Virus record (IMG/VR): IMGVR_UViG_3300003690_000100
Coordinates: 1-32,394 of that record
Source of the DNA: a virus
DNA: 32,394 nucleotides
Direction: 5' to 3' (one strand)
Both the position numbers and the translations under genes were made by a program. Each line of letters opens with the position of its first letter. Positions within the stretch are counted from its first letter, which is position 1. Shown here one piece after another: positions 7,860-16,383 of the stretch. Under the pieces are notes generated by a model that saw nothing but the letters and a program-made list of their open reading frames with translations, did not search any database and had not been told where the DNA came from.

Positions 7860-8861
7860 ATGGCTTTCGCAAACAGTTCCGTCAGCGACATCATTGCGAC
7901 AAACATTCAAAGTCGCACTGGTGAGCTTGCGGATAATGTGACGGACAACAATGCTTTGCTCCGTCGCATTAAAGAGCGTGGTAACATTAAGACGTTTTCG
8001 GGTGGTAACGTGATCTTGGAAGAAATCATGTATAACGACTCGAACACGGACAACACCAATAGTTATAGCGGCTATGAAGTGTTGAATGTTTCTCAAAACT
8101 CCCCCATCAGTGCGGCGCAATTCTCAATCACGCAGTATGCGTCGGCAGTTTCCATCTCCGGCCTGGAAATGATCCAGAACTCCGGTAAGGAAGCTATTAT
8201 CGACTTGCTCGACGGCAGAATGAACGTAGCCGAAGCGCAGCTGATGAATCGACTTGGGGGGGATATTTACCTCGATGGAACAGGCAACTCCGGGAAGAAC
8301 ATCACCGGACTTGGGGCTGCGGTTCCAGACGATCCGACAACCGGCACATACGGCGGCATCAATCGCGCTACGTTCTCCTTCTGGCGCTCCGTTAAATATG
8401 CCGGGGTCGCTGATGGCGGTGGTGCTATAACGTCCAGTAACATTCAGGAATACATGGATGCCCTGGCCGTGCAGCTAATCCGTGGCACCGACAAGCCGGA
8501 CCTTATCGTCTCGGACAATACTTACTACAACTTATATCTAAGTTCGTTGCAGACGATCCAAAGGATTACCGATTCCGGTTCCTCAATGGCCGGAGCGGGT
8601 TTTGCTTCGCTGAAATACTTTGGCGCTGGCATGGCTTCCGATGTAGTTCTCGACGGCGGCATTGGCGAGGCGGCAACTTCCTCGCACATGTGGTTCCTCA
8701 ACACCAAATATCTGCGGTTCCGTCCTCACAGGGATAGGAATTTCGTTCCCATCGGGGGCGAACGCCAGGCGGTGAACCAGGATGCCATCGTGAAGCTCAT
8801 CGGCTGGGCCGGGAACCTGACGTGTTCCGGGTCGCAGTTCCAAGGCGTATTGATCGCATAG
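7860..8861 (+). CDS. major capsid protein
   Basis: A 333-residue coat protein expected to adopt the HK97 fold and form the icosahedral shell. The N-terminal region reads DNVTDNNALLRRIKERGNIK, followed by FSGGNVILEEI, consistent with capsid proteins of BPP-1-like short-tailed phages, and the C-terminus contains the typical LRFRPHRDRNFVPIG and NQDAIVKLIGWAGNL segments (residues about 283-324). No N-terminal protease-processed delta domain is visible; the separate scaffold fits that. It has a strong ribosome binding site (GAAAGGA) and is followed by the decoration gene and then a terminator, consistent with very high expression. Confidence 0.9.
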   Translation: MAFANSSVSDIIATNIQSRTGELADNVTDNNALLRRIKERGNIKTFSGGNVILEEIMYNDSNTDNTNSYSGYEVLNVSQNSPISAAQFSITQYASAVSISGLEMIQNSGKEAIIDLLDGRMNVAEAQLMNRLGGDIYLDGTGNSGKNITGLGAAVPDDPTTGTYGGINRATFSFWRSVKYAGVADGGGAITSSNIQEYMDALAVQLIRGTDKPDLIVSDNTYYNLYLSSLQTIQRITDSGSSMAGAGFASLKYFGAGMASDVVLDGGIGEAATSSHMWFLNTKYLRFRPHRDRNFVPIGGERQAVNQDAIVKLIGWAGNLTCSGSQFQGVLIA

Positions 8862-8885
8862 CGAACCGAAGAAAGGAAAAAAGCA

Positions 8886-9422
8886 ATGGCATATACATTT
8901 GACGAACCTCGCGTCGGTTTGCTTCAAATCGCGCAGATCGACACGGGCGTTACAATGGCGAATGGTAGTTCCGCCATTACTACGCCGCCGAATGTTCTTG
9001 GCTCAGTTGTCAAGGCGTTCGATCCGACATACGGGGAGGGTGAGTTTGTCCTTCTCAAAGGCGTGGCGAGTACGGCGATAGGAACCCTTGTAACCTGGGA
9101 TGGTACAACCTATACGTCGATCTTAGCCGCAACGACGACTAACCAAGCACGTCCTGTAGCTGTGGCGATGTCGGCCAATACTTCCGCTTCGGAGTTTGGT
9201 TGGTATCAAATCAGCGGGACAGCGGTTGTCTCGAAGTCAACATCTTCAAAATTCAACGCAACCGTAGCTCTTGGCGTCAAGTCCACTGGCAAGGTTGGGG
9301 CAACTGCCACAGGTGTCGAAGTTCTCGGTGCTCGTACCGCGAATACGGCAACGGTGGCCTCGGCCACGACAACCGTAACGGTTGTCATGGACCGGCCTCA
9401 CTTGCAGGGTCGAATAACTTAA
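8886..9422 (+). CDS. putative capsid decoration (cement) protein
   Basis: The 178-residue protein follows the coat gene, is T/A/V-rich and predicted mostly beta, matching small cement proteins that stabilise the shell. It starts MAYTFDEPRVGLLQIAQIDT, has a YGEGEFVLLKGVAST segment (about 50-64) like the jelly-roll/SH3-like decoration proteins of several phages, and ends DRPHLQGRIT. It has a strong AAGGAAAA ribosome binding site. The assignment comes from position and composition; a tail-related beta protein is a less likely alternative. An intrinsic terminator begins seven bases after the stop. Confidence 0.75.
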   Translation: MAYTFDEPRVGLLQIAQIDTGVTMANGSSAITTPPNVLGSVVKAFDPTYGEGEFVLLKGVASTAIGTLVTWDGTTYTSILAATTTNQARPVAVAMSANTSASEFGWYQISGTAVVSKSTSSKFNATVALGVKSTGKVGATATGVEVLGARTANTATVASATTTVTVVMDRPHLQGRIT

Positions 9423-9428
9423 GGAGTT

Positions 9429-9460
9429 GCAGGGGAGGGTAGCCCCCTTCCCTGCTTTTT
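9429..9460 (+). terminator. strong intrinsic terminator after the head genes
   Basis: An 11-bp stem (GCAGGGGAGGG at 9429-9439 against CCCTTCCCTGC at 9445-9455, including one G-U pair in RNA) with a 5-base loop is followed at once by TTTTT (9456-9460). It lies seven bases after the decoration gene and ends three bases before the next start codon, so it should reduce expression of downstream tail genes relative to the capsid block. Confidence 0.9.
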
Positions 9461-9463
9461 CTC

Positions 9464-10786
9464 ATGGAAATTGAAATTTCCTGTAATACGGGAACCGAAA
9501 TCCTCTTTGAGAACGTGCGTGAAAACTCGCGCGCGTGCTCTAAGTGGACCAAGCTCTTACCGGCCCATGACGGCCATGCCATCATTGTTGGGGGTGGTCC
9601 GTCCATGGCCGAGAACTTGCGGCTTATAAAGAGGCGCCACGCCCTGGGACAGCATATCTTTGCTCTTAATGGTGCTGCCCGCTTTCTTAATAAGAATGGA
9701 ATCGTGCCGGAATACCAAGTAATCCTCGATGCTCGCGTGCGGAATGTCGCGCTTATGGCGGGTGCAAAGGAGCACCTTATCGCCTCTCAGTGCCATCCTG
9801 GTATACTTAAAAAGTCGAAAAATATCACGCTATGGCACCCGGCAGTCCCAGGCATTGATTCACACCTTCCAGAGCATGACAGCTCATACGCGCTAGTTGG
9901 AGGGGGAACGACTGTCGGCCTATCAGCGATGTGCCTTGCGTACACGATGGGTTACAGAAAGTTACATCTTTTTGGCTACGATTCGTCACATCGTGACGTT
10001 TCGGCCCACGCCTACGAGCAGTCTCAGAACGCCGACGAACCTATTTGTAAGGTGACGGTGAACGGCAAAGTCTACACATCGACCCTTGCTATGGCATGGC
10101 AGGCCAAGCTGTTCCCCGAATGCTGTAACAAGTTGATATGGTTAGGTTGCATCATAACTGTCGATGGCGATGGGCTCATCATGGAGGCCATCAATAGGGG
10201 TCCGATGCAAGAGATAGAAGAAAAAGATAAGTACATCAAAATGTGGAAGAACCCCAGCTATAGGGCGGTTTCTCCAGGCGAAGACGCTGTTGACGAATTC
10301 ATAGAGACGGCTGAGATCAATAGGCGCACCAGCATTATAGACTTTGGTTGCGGAACGGGTCGCGGAGGCGAACGTATCTGGCAGCTAACGGGCGCCAAGA
10401 TACAGCTTGTGGACTTCGCGGACAACTGCCTGGATCATGGATGTATGCTTCCTTTCACCGTGGCCGATCTCTCTAAGCCCATGGATATATCCGCCGATGT
10501 AGGCTTCTGCGTCGATGTCATGGAGCATATCCCGACAGGACAGATTGAAGACACCATTAGAAACATCATGGGATGCGTGCGCGGCTGCTTCTTTAAGATA
10601 GCCATGTTCCCAGACAATATGGATCAATTAATCGGACATCCGCTTCACATGTCGGTTTTCCCCGTTTCATGGTGGGAGGACAAATTCAGCAACTACAAAG
10701 TTGTATATCGTAACCACGATGACGACGACGATTTTCCATACGCCGTCTTCTTCGTGAGGAACATTCCGCCGCAAGAAAGAAACTGA
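9464..10786 (+). CDS. DUF115 (MptE-like) domain fused to a SAM-dependent methyltransferase
   Basis: The 440-residue protein joins two domains. Residues about 35-245 show the DUF115/6-hydroxymethylpterin diphosphokinase MptE-like pattern: AIIVGGGPSMAENL (39-52), FALNGAARFL (66-75), VILDAR (86-91) and LVGGGTTVGLSAMCLAY (144-160). Residues about 288-435 are a class I methyltransferase with motif I IIDFGCGTGRGG (291-302), an acidic residue at QLVDFAD (314-320) and VDVMEHIP (350-357). The substrates are unknown; such DUF115 proteins in phages may act on sugars or surface glycans. No Shine-Dalgarno is visible: the ATG follows the terminator T-tract by three bases, so translation may depend on readthrough transcripts. 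Confidence 0.88.
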   Translation: MEIEISCNTGTEILFENVRENSRACSKWTKLLPAHDGHAIIVGGGPSMAENLRLIKRRHALGQHIFALNGAARFLNKNGIVPEYQVILDARVRNVALMAGAKEHLIASQCHPGILKKSKNITLWHPAVPGIDSHLPEHDSSYALVGGGTTVGLSAMCLAYTMGYRKLHLFGYDSSHRDVSAHAYEQSQNADEPICKVTVNGKVYTSTLAMAWQAKLFPECCNKLIWLGCIITVDGDGLIMEAINRGPMQEIEEKDKYIKMWKNPSYRAVSPGEDAVDEFIETAEINRRTSIIDFGCGTGRGGERIWQLTGAKIQLVDFADNCLDHGCMLPFTVADLSKPMDISADVGFCVDVMEHIPTGQIEDTIRNIMGCVRGCFFKIAMFPDNMDQLIGHPLHMSVFPVSWWEDKFSNYKVVYRNHDDDDDFPYAVFFVRNIPPQERN

Positions 10787-10798
10787 AAAGGAGTCATT

Positions 10799-11347
10799 AT
10801 GTCATTAGATAGCGATGTAGCCAACGCAGATACCAAGTTGCATACGGAGTTTTACATCAAAGAAATCAATCCGAATAAAGGAATGCCTTATGTCAGGATC
10901 ATAGTCCCTGGCGACAAAACATCCATAATTGAGCAGCCTGTTCGGGAAGATCACAAGGAGCGTTTTCCGCGCCAATGGCTCTATTTCCAGATGAAGCGAG
11001 AGGGTGACGGAAGCCAAACGCCCGGCTTGCCACTCATGGAATGGAATAAGGAAGCCCCGGAAGACTTCAGTGTGGGCCAGATGGAGGAAATGCTTATTCT
11101 TAAGTTCCAGACGGTTGAACAGATTGGCAGCGCTTCAGACGCTCAGTTACAGCGTGTCGGAATGGGCGGCATCGCCTTGCGCGATAAGGCCAGAGCGTTC
11201 CTTAAGAGTAGGAGCGCGGTGGAGACGAATAAGGATGTGGCGGCGACGAAAAAAGAAATTGCGGCGCTTAAGGCACAAGTTGCTCGTCTCACCGCTGGCG
11301 CCCCTATTCGTCGTCGAGGGCGTCCACCTAAAGTAGCGGGATCATAA
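10799..11347 (+). CDS. conserved virion-region protein with HhH-like segment and AT-hook-like tail
   Basis: A 182-residue soluble protein. The N-terminal half contains MPYVRIIVPGDKTSIIEQPV (split at about 28-47) as in conserved phage proteins encoded between coat and connector genes. Residues about 103-135 (FQTVEQIGSASDAQLQRVG, then MGGIALRDKARAFL) look like a helix-hairpin-helix unit; a coiled coil follows, and the tail RRRGRPPK (171-178) is an AT-hook-like DNA minor-groove motif. It has an AAAGGAG ribosome binding site. The function is unknown; DNA contact inside the head or at the portal is a guess from these motifs. Confidence 0.75.
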   Translation: MSLDSDVANADTKLHTEFYIKEINPNKGMPYVRIIVPGDKTSIIEQPVREDHKERFPRQWLYFQMKREGDGSQTPGLPLMEWNKEAPEDFSVGQMEEMLILKFQTVEQIGSASDAQLQRVGMGGIALRDKARAFLKSRSAVETNKDVAATKKEIAALKAQVARLTAGAPIRRRGRPPKVAGS

Positions 11348-11350
11348 TCT

Positions 11351-12256
11351 ATGGCCAGCACACTTCTGCAACTTATGACGCAGGTTACGGGTGAACTTGG
11401 CGTTCCCATTCCCGCAACGGTTATAGGAAACAACAACCAAGACGTTGTTCAACTTCTCGCACTGATGAATGCGTGTGGCTACGAGTTAATGCGTAAGGCA
11501 GACTGGCGACAACTCACTAAGACGCATATTTTCACAACTAGCTTCCTCACAACTACTGGAACGTGGAGCGACGGAGGGACGGTAATAACGTCCATCCCGG
11601 ACACCAGCACGCTTGATACCACGTATATGATCGTAGGGAGCGGGATACCGAATAGTGCGTTCATTACGAGTGTGGATAGCGGCACACAGGTCACGGCGGA
11701 CCTGACGTTCACCGCAGCCGGAACGGCGGACACGCTCAATTTCCAGAAGGTCAAGTATACTCTCCCCACAGACTATGACTTGACGGTGCCGCGTACACAC
11801 TGGGACAAGTCAAAACACTGGGAAATGCTAGGCCCTACAGATGCGCAACAATGGGAATGGCTCCTGAGTGGGTTTATCGCTACTGGACCGCGCATACGTT
11901 GGCGTCTACTTGGAGAGTTTTTCCAGATATGGCCCGGCTATTCCAGCGCCGAAGTGCTCGGCTTTGAGTATTGCAGCAATTCCTGGGCCTCCACCACGGC
12001 AGGGGTGGGAAAGACCGGCTTTACGGTAGATTCCGATACGTGCATCTACCCGGATCGCCTCATTGTCCTAATGACGAAGCTAAAATACTTTGAGGCTAAG
12101 GGCTTCGATACTACGGCGATGTACCGTAATTATATTGAAGAACTCGAAACCGACATCGGGCAAAATACTTCCTCCGCGAACCTTTCCTTTGCGCCGAGGC
12201 CGTCAAGCATCTTAATCGGTTATGACAACATTCCTGATAGCGGGTATGGAAGTTAG
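11351..12256 (+). CDS. putative head-to-tail connector/adaptor protein
   Basis: A 301-residue protein beginning MASTLLQLMTQVTGELGVPIP, followed by NNNQDVVQLLALMNACGYELMRKADW; this helical N-terminus and a beta-rich middle (residues 60-130) are typical of the adaptor proteins of short-tailed phages that dock below the portal. The DWRQLTKTH segment (56-64) and the C-terminal helix with NYIEELETDIGQ support the same family as I remember it. It starts three bases after the preceding stop. The specific equivalence to P22 gp4 or T7 gp11 is not established from sequence alone. Confidence 0.7.
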   Translation: MASTLLQLMTQVTGELGVPIPATVIGNNNQDVVQLLALMNACGYELMRKADWRQLTKTHIFTTSFLTTTGTWSDGGTVITSIPDTSTLDTTYMIVGSGIPNSAFITSVDSGTQVTADLTFTAAGTADTLNFQKVKYTLPTDYDLTVPRTHWDKSKHWEMLGPTDAQQWEWLLSGFIATGPRIRWRLLGEFFQIWPGYSSAEVLGFEYCSNSWASTTAGVGKTGFTVDSDTCIYPDRLIVLMTKLKYFEAKGFDTTAMYRNYIEELETDIGQNTSSANLSFAPRPSSILIGYDNIPDSGYGS

Positions 12257-12258
12257 AA

Positions 12259-13836
12259 ATGGCTTATCGTGGGCATAAGATAGTCCAAGGGTCCATCGCC
12301 AAGGTTGAGTCGTTGCCCGCGCCCGTGGGGGGCTGGAATGCCCGTGACAGTCTGGCAAACATGTCCCCATTGGATGCCGTTACGCTTATTAACATGTTTC
12401 CAAATGTCTCTAACTGCGTACTCCGGGGTGGGTACACCCGACACGCCACGGGGATGGACGGGGAAGTACAGTCGCTTCTACGGTATTCGCCGCCATCGGG
12501 TACAGAAAAACTATTCGCGGTTGTAGGAACGCCTGACCTTTCGATCTTCAATGTTTCTTCCTCTGGGGCGGTTGGGGCTGCGGAAGTGTCCAGCCTTACG
12601 AATGCCTATTGGGAGTATGCCAACGTATCAACAACGGCAGGGAATTACCTATATGCCGTTAATGGTACGGATGAGCCACTTCTCTACGACAACTCGTCAT
12701 GGACTTCGATTACTGCGGTTTCGACGCCAGCCATTACCGGCGTCACTACAACAGCATTATCGAACGTAGCTTTATTCAAAAACCGTCTATGGTTCATAGA
12801 GAAGAATACGCTGAAAGCTTGGTATTTACCGACATCTTCCATTGGCGGTGCGGCCAGCGTCCTTGATTTAAGCTCTATCGTTAGCAAGGGCGGCTATCTC
12901 GTAGATATGGGCACATGGACAGTCGATGCCGGATATGGCGTCGATGACAACTTTGTCTTCGTCACAAGCCAGGGCGAGATCGTTGTCTATGCCGGGACAG
13001 ACCCGGCGAGCGCGGATACGTGGTCCCTTATAGGTATATGGCAGCTTGGTGCGCCTATCGGCAACAGATGTCTTATGAAGTGGGCTGGCGACTTGCTGGT
13101 ACTCAACTATGACGGTCTTTTCCCCCTAGTAGCTGCGCTTCAAAGCTCTCGCGTGGACCCTCAAGTTGCGCTCTCGGATAAGATTCAGGGCGCCATCAGT
13201 AAGGCGACTGGTCTGTATAGCACGGGGGCGACCTCGACGGACTGGCAGATGCTTTTCTATCCTAAGCAAAACGCCTTATGGATCAATGTTCCTGTTAGCG
13301 CTGGCAAACAAGAACAATACATAATGAATACCATCACGAAGTCATGGTGCCAATTCCAAGGGTGGCCCGCGAATTGTTGGGACTTATTTAATAACGAGCC
13401 GTACTTTGGCGGGGACGGCTTTGTAGGCGTGGCGTGGGACACTACCTATGCAGACAATTCCACCAACATCGACACCTTTAGCCTCCAGGCATTTAATTAC
13501 TTTGATTCCCGTGGCGTGGAAAAATACTTCACACGCTCTCGTCTCAGCCTATTCACTGACGGAGTGCCTAGCGTCTTTATCGGTATGAATGTGGACTTCA
13601 ACATCTCGAATAGCACGGCGCCGCTTTCATTCTCGACCTCCGAATACGGATTCTGGGACGTTGGGAAGTGGGATACCGCCATCTGGGGGCAGGATACCGT
13701 CATTACTAATAATTGGCAGGGCATTACCGGCATTGGCTACTGCGGCGCTCTACAAGTGAAGACGGCCTCGCAAGGACTCCAAATCGAATGGGCATCCACT
13801 GATGTTGTGTATCAGCAAGGGTGGGCCGGAGTATGA
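12259..13836 (+). CDS. putative tail hub/nozzle protein (beta-propeller-like)
   Basis: The 525-residue, beta-rich protein contains LPAPVGGWNARDSLANMSP (residues 19-37) and LINMFPNVSNCVLRGGYTRH (45-64), a pattern I associate with the tail-tube or hub proteins of podoviruses (P22 gp10 and relatives). The middle has repeated aromatic strands such as LFKNRLWFIE and WTVDAGYGVDDNFVFVTSQG, consistent with propeller blades. It is encoded right after the adaptor, as expected for a protein that extends the short tail. It overlaps the acetyltransferase gene by ATGA at 13833-13836. Confidence 0.75.
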   Translation: MAYRGHKIVQGSIAKVESLPAPVGGWNARDSLANMSPLDAVTLINMFPNVSNCVLRGGYTRHATGMDGEVQSLLRYSPPSGTEKLFAVVGTPDLSIFNVSSSGAVGAAEVSSLTNAYWEYANVSTTAGNYLYAVNGTDEPLLYDNSSWTSITAVSTPAITGVTTTALSNVALFKNRLWFIEKNTLKAWYLPTSSIGGAASVLDLSSIVSKGGYLVDMGTWTVDAGYGVDDNFVFVTSQGEIVVYAGTDPASADTWSLIGIWQLGAPIGNRCLMKWAGDLLVLNYDGLFPLVAALQSSRVDPQVALSDKIQGAISKATGLYSTGATSTDWQMLFYPKQNALWINVPVSAGKQEQYIMNTITKSWCQFQGWPANCWDLFNNEPYFGGDGFVGVAWDTTYADNSTNIDTFSLQAFNYFDSRGVEKYFTRSRLSLFTDGVPSVFIGMNVDFNISNSTAPLSFSTSEYGFWDVGKWDTAIWGQDTVITNNWQGITGIGYCGALQVKTASQGLQIEWASTDVVYQQGWAGV

Positions 13837-14297
13837 ACGGCTATACCATGAGCGTCGAATGCGTGGCGGACATCTTCGATGAAATCGAGCCATTGGCCCG
13901 TGCGCACTATGCCGAAATGTCGGATCGCTTGGAACGTGACGGCTTTCAGACATCGCCCTACAATCCACGCCTAAATGAGTATTTTAAGGCATCGCGCGAT
14001 GGTTGGCTGCTCACATTTCTCCTTCGGTACGATGGGAAGGCGGTTGGTTATGCCAATGTCTATGTAACCAACGATATGCATAACGGTGACTTAATTGCCC
14101 AGGAGGATACGCTCTTTGTGCTGAAGGAACACCGCAATGGCATAGGCCGAAAGTTTGTTCGCTTTTGCCTGGATAAGTTGAAAGATCGCGGCGCAAGGCG
14201 CCTATCCGTGTCGGCGCTTACCGATCTTCGCGTAGCAAAACTCTGGAAACGTATGGGCTTCAAAGAAGTCGCCGTCCAGATGATGTATACTTTTTAG
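13833..14297 (+). CDS. GNAT-family N-acetyltransferase
   Basis: A 154-residue protein with the GNAT acetyl-CoA binding motif A: TLFVLKEHRNGIGRKFVRFC, where RNGIGR (residues 101-106) is the R-x-x-G-x-G pyrophosphate loop, followed by the helix and a SVSALTDLRVAKLWKRMGF motif B (125-143). It would transfer an acetyl group from acetyl-CoA to an amine of unknown identity. The ATG at 13833 is chosen because it overlaps the preceding stop (ATGA); an upstream in-frame GTG at 13821 would give a longer overlap. GNAT proteins occur among tail genes of several podoviruses; a virion or host target cannot be told apart here. Confidence 0.88.
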   Translation: MNGYTMSVECVADIFDEIEPLARAHYAEMSDRLERDGFQTSPYNPRLNEYFKASRDGWLLTFLLRYDGKAVGYANVYVTNDMHNGDLIAQEDTLFVLKEHRNGIGRKFVRFCLDKLKDRGARRLSVSALTDLRVAKLWKRMGFKEVAVQMMYTF

Positions 14298-14308
14298 GAG
14301 TACGCCTT

Positions 14309-16303
14309 ATGTGTACCTCATCACCACCACCGGCCCCTGACTATGCAGCAGCCGCCAGAGCCCAAGGAACGGCGAATATCGAAGCCGCCAGAATCCAAGG
14401 GCAACTGAATAATCCGAATATCTATAGTCCATACGGCACTCAAACCGTATCATGGCCTGAAGCGCCACCGATGCAGCAACCGCAATACGATCAGCGAGCT
14501 TATGACGCCGCTCAAGCGGCCTATCAGCCTACGATAAGGCTCAGCAAAGCTATGTCGCGTCCGAACCCGGAGGCGCCTCCTAGGCTAGAGGATTATGCGA
14601 TTCCGACGAGATCGGACGCGACATATGGCGGGTGGCCGGCGGGGCGCGAGCCCCTCACCGTTAGAACCCCCTACGAGGGTGCGCAAGAGCCGATAGGAAG
14701 GGATGAATTTATAGCTGCGGGCGTGCCTGTTTCACAGCGCGGCGGTGGTATGCAGCCGACTATTGTACAGACCCTCACTCCCAATGCGCAGGCTGCCCTA
14801 GATGCGCAGCAGAGAGCCCAACGTGGGCTAGGAGAACTTGCTAGCCTGGGCGTCACAAGAGCGTCGGATATTATTGGGGAAAGGTTTGATCCAAACCTTA
14901 CTGGCCTACAGGGTGCGCTTCCAAGTATGGCCCCTCCAAGTGCGCCCCCCGCACCAGGACAATACGGTCTAGCGACTGCGGGTCCATCCGCAGAACTTTA
15001 TGGTCTCGCGGGTCCAGGTCCATCCGGGGATGCCTTCGGAGCGGCAACAGGAGATGTTCCCGTTCCCACGCTTCAGGCTTCTCTTGGCCCTTATGATCCA
15101 GCAGGATCGAATATTAGTGGGCCGTCTCTCCAGACTCAGATTGGCTCGTTTGGAACTTCTCAAGGGGGAGTGACCGCTCCCGACCTAGCCACGTCTATCG
15201 ACACATCTGGGATTGCTCAGATGCCGGTTAATGCGGGCATGACAGGCCAGCAGGCCATCATGTCTCGCCTGGGACCACAATTACAGCGCCGTGAGGCGGC
15301 GTTACTGCAACGATTGGCCAACCAAGGGCTTGTCTCTGGAGGCGAGGCTTATGGAAACGCCATGCTGGACGAGTCCCAACGCCAGAACGATTTACTTTCC
15401 CAAGCCGCTTTGTATGGAATCGGCCTAGATACTGCTGCAAACCAACAAGGCTTTGGGCAAGCCCAGGCGCAGGGAGCATTCGGAAATCAAGCCCAGCTTG
15501 CGGCGTTTAATGCTGATCTCGCAAACCAGCAAGCTGCCAACCAAGCCATAGACCTCAACTTCATGCGCAGCTTACAGGGGGGCCAGTTCGGAAACCAAGC
15601 TCAATTGGCGGCTTTCGGCGCGGATGTAACGTCCCAGGAGTTGGCCAACCGAGCGGCGGCGCAGAACTTTGGTCAAGACCTTACCGCTGGTCAGTTCGGA
15701 AACCAAGCCCAGCTCGCGCAGTTTGGCGCCGGAGTGCAGGGCGCCGGGCTCTATAATATGGCATTGGGCCAGAACTTTGCTCAATCCCAAGCGGCCCAGG
15801 CTGCCAGGAACCAATCTATTCAGCAGAACTTCATGCGCGGACAAGCTGCGAATGCCGCACAGGCGGCGGCTATCGGACAGAACTTCGGGCAGGGTATGGC
15901 ATCGACCTCGGCGCAGAATGCGGCGCGGGCCCAGTTGTTCAACCAGCAACTACAAGGAGCACAGTTCGGCAACCTAGCGCAGCAGCAGTCGCTCGCGCAG
16001 CAATTGATGCTTCGCAGTCAGCCGCTCAAGGAAATTGCGGCGCTTATGTCGGGTTCTCAAATACAGACGCCTCAATTCCCTGGCTATCAGGGGGTTTCTA
16101 ACATTGGGGCAGCGCCAATCTATCAAGCGTCGAGGGATCGAGGCGACTATGGGTTAGACGCATACCAAGCGCAGGTGGCGAACAAGAACGCAATGATGAG
16201 CGGCCTGTTTGACCTCGGTGTAGCTGGCATCGGCATGGCGTTTCCACCTGCTGGCTTAGTTGCGGGCGGCCTGGGGACAGCCAACCTCCCCACTTACATC
16301 TGA
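14309..16303 (+). CDS. large Q/A-rich virion protein, probably internal or tail-associated
   Basis: A 664-residue protein starting MCTSSPPPAPDYAAAARAQG. The first 330 residues are proline- and glycine-rich; residues about 330-560 are Q/A/N-rich helices with a 36-residue (108-bp) repeat carrying FGNQAQLA at about 391, 427 and 463. The end is hydrophobic and glycine-rich (GLFDLGVAGIGMAFPPAGLVAGG). This resembles the N-x-x-x-x-PYG...Q/A-rich proteins of short-tailed phages thought to be internal or ejected. The early cysteine gives no proper lipobox signal peptide. A GGAG ribosome binding site precedes the ATG. Function inferred from composition and place. Confidence 0.75.
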   Translation: MCTSSPPPAPDYAAAARAQGTANIEAARIQGQLNNPNIYSPYGTQTVSWPEAPPMQQPQYDQRAYDAAQAAYQPTIRLSKAMSRPNPEAPPRLEDYAIPTRSDATYGGWPAGREPLTVRTPYEGAQEPIGRDEFIAAGVPVSQRGGGMQPTIVQTLTPNAQAALDAQQRAQRGLGELASLGVTRASDIIGERFDPNLTGLQGALPSMAPPSAPPAPGQYGLATAGPSAELYGLAGPGPSGDAFGAATGDVPVPTLQASLGPYDPAGSNISGPSLQTQIGSFGTSQGGVTAPDLATSIDTSGIAQMPVNAGMTGQQAIMSRLGPQLQRREAALLQRLANQGLVSGGEAYGNAMLDESQRQNDLLSQAALYGIGLDTAANQQGFGQAQAQGAFGNQAQLAAFNADLANQQAANQAIDLNFMRSLQGGQFGNQAQLAAFGADVTSQELANRAAAQNFGQDLTAGQFGNQAQLAQFGAGVQGAGLYNMALGQNFAQSQAAQAARNQSIQQNFMRGQAANAAQAAAIGQNFGQGMASTSAQNAARAQLFNQQLQGAQFGNLAQQQSLAQQLMLRSQPLKEIAALMSGSQIQTPQFPGYQGVSNIGAAPIYQASRDRGDYGLDAYQAQVANKNAMMSGLFDLGVAGIGMAFPPAGLVAGGLGTANLPTYI

Positions 16304-16383
16304 CCTCGCTGGACCGAACTCTTCCCAAATACTTGGGCGATGATATTAACTGGCTAAAAAATGATTAACTACGGAGCACTCTG

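Noticed and set aside
16324-16337. CCCAA-ATAC-TTGGG hairpin between two large late genes as terminator
   Set aside because: Five-base stem with no T-tract; too weak to terminate.
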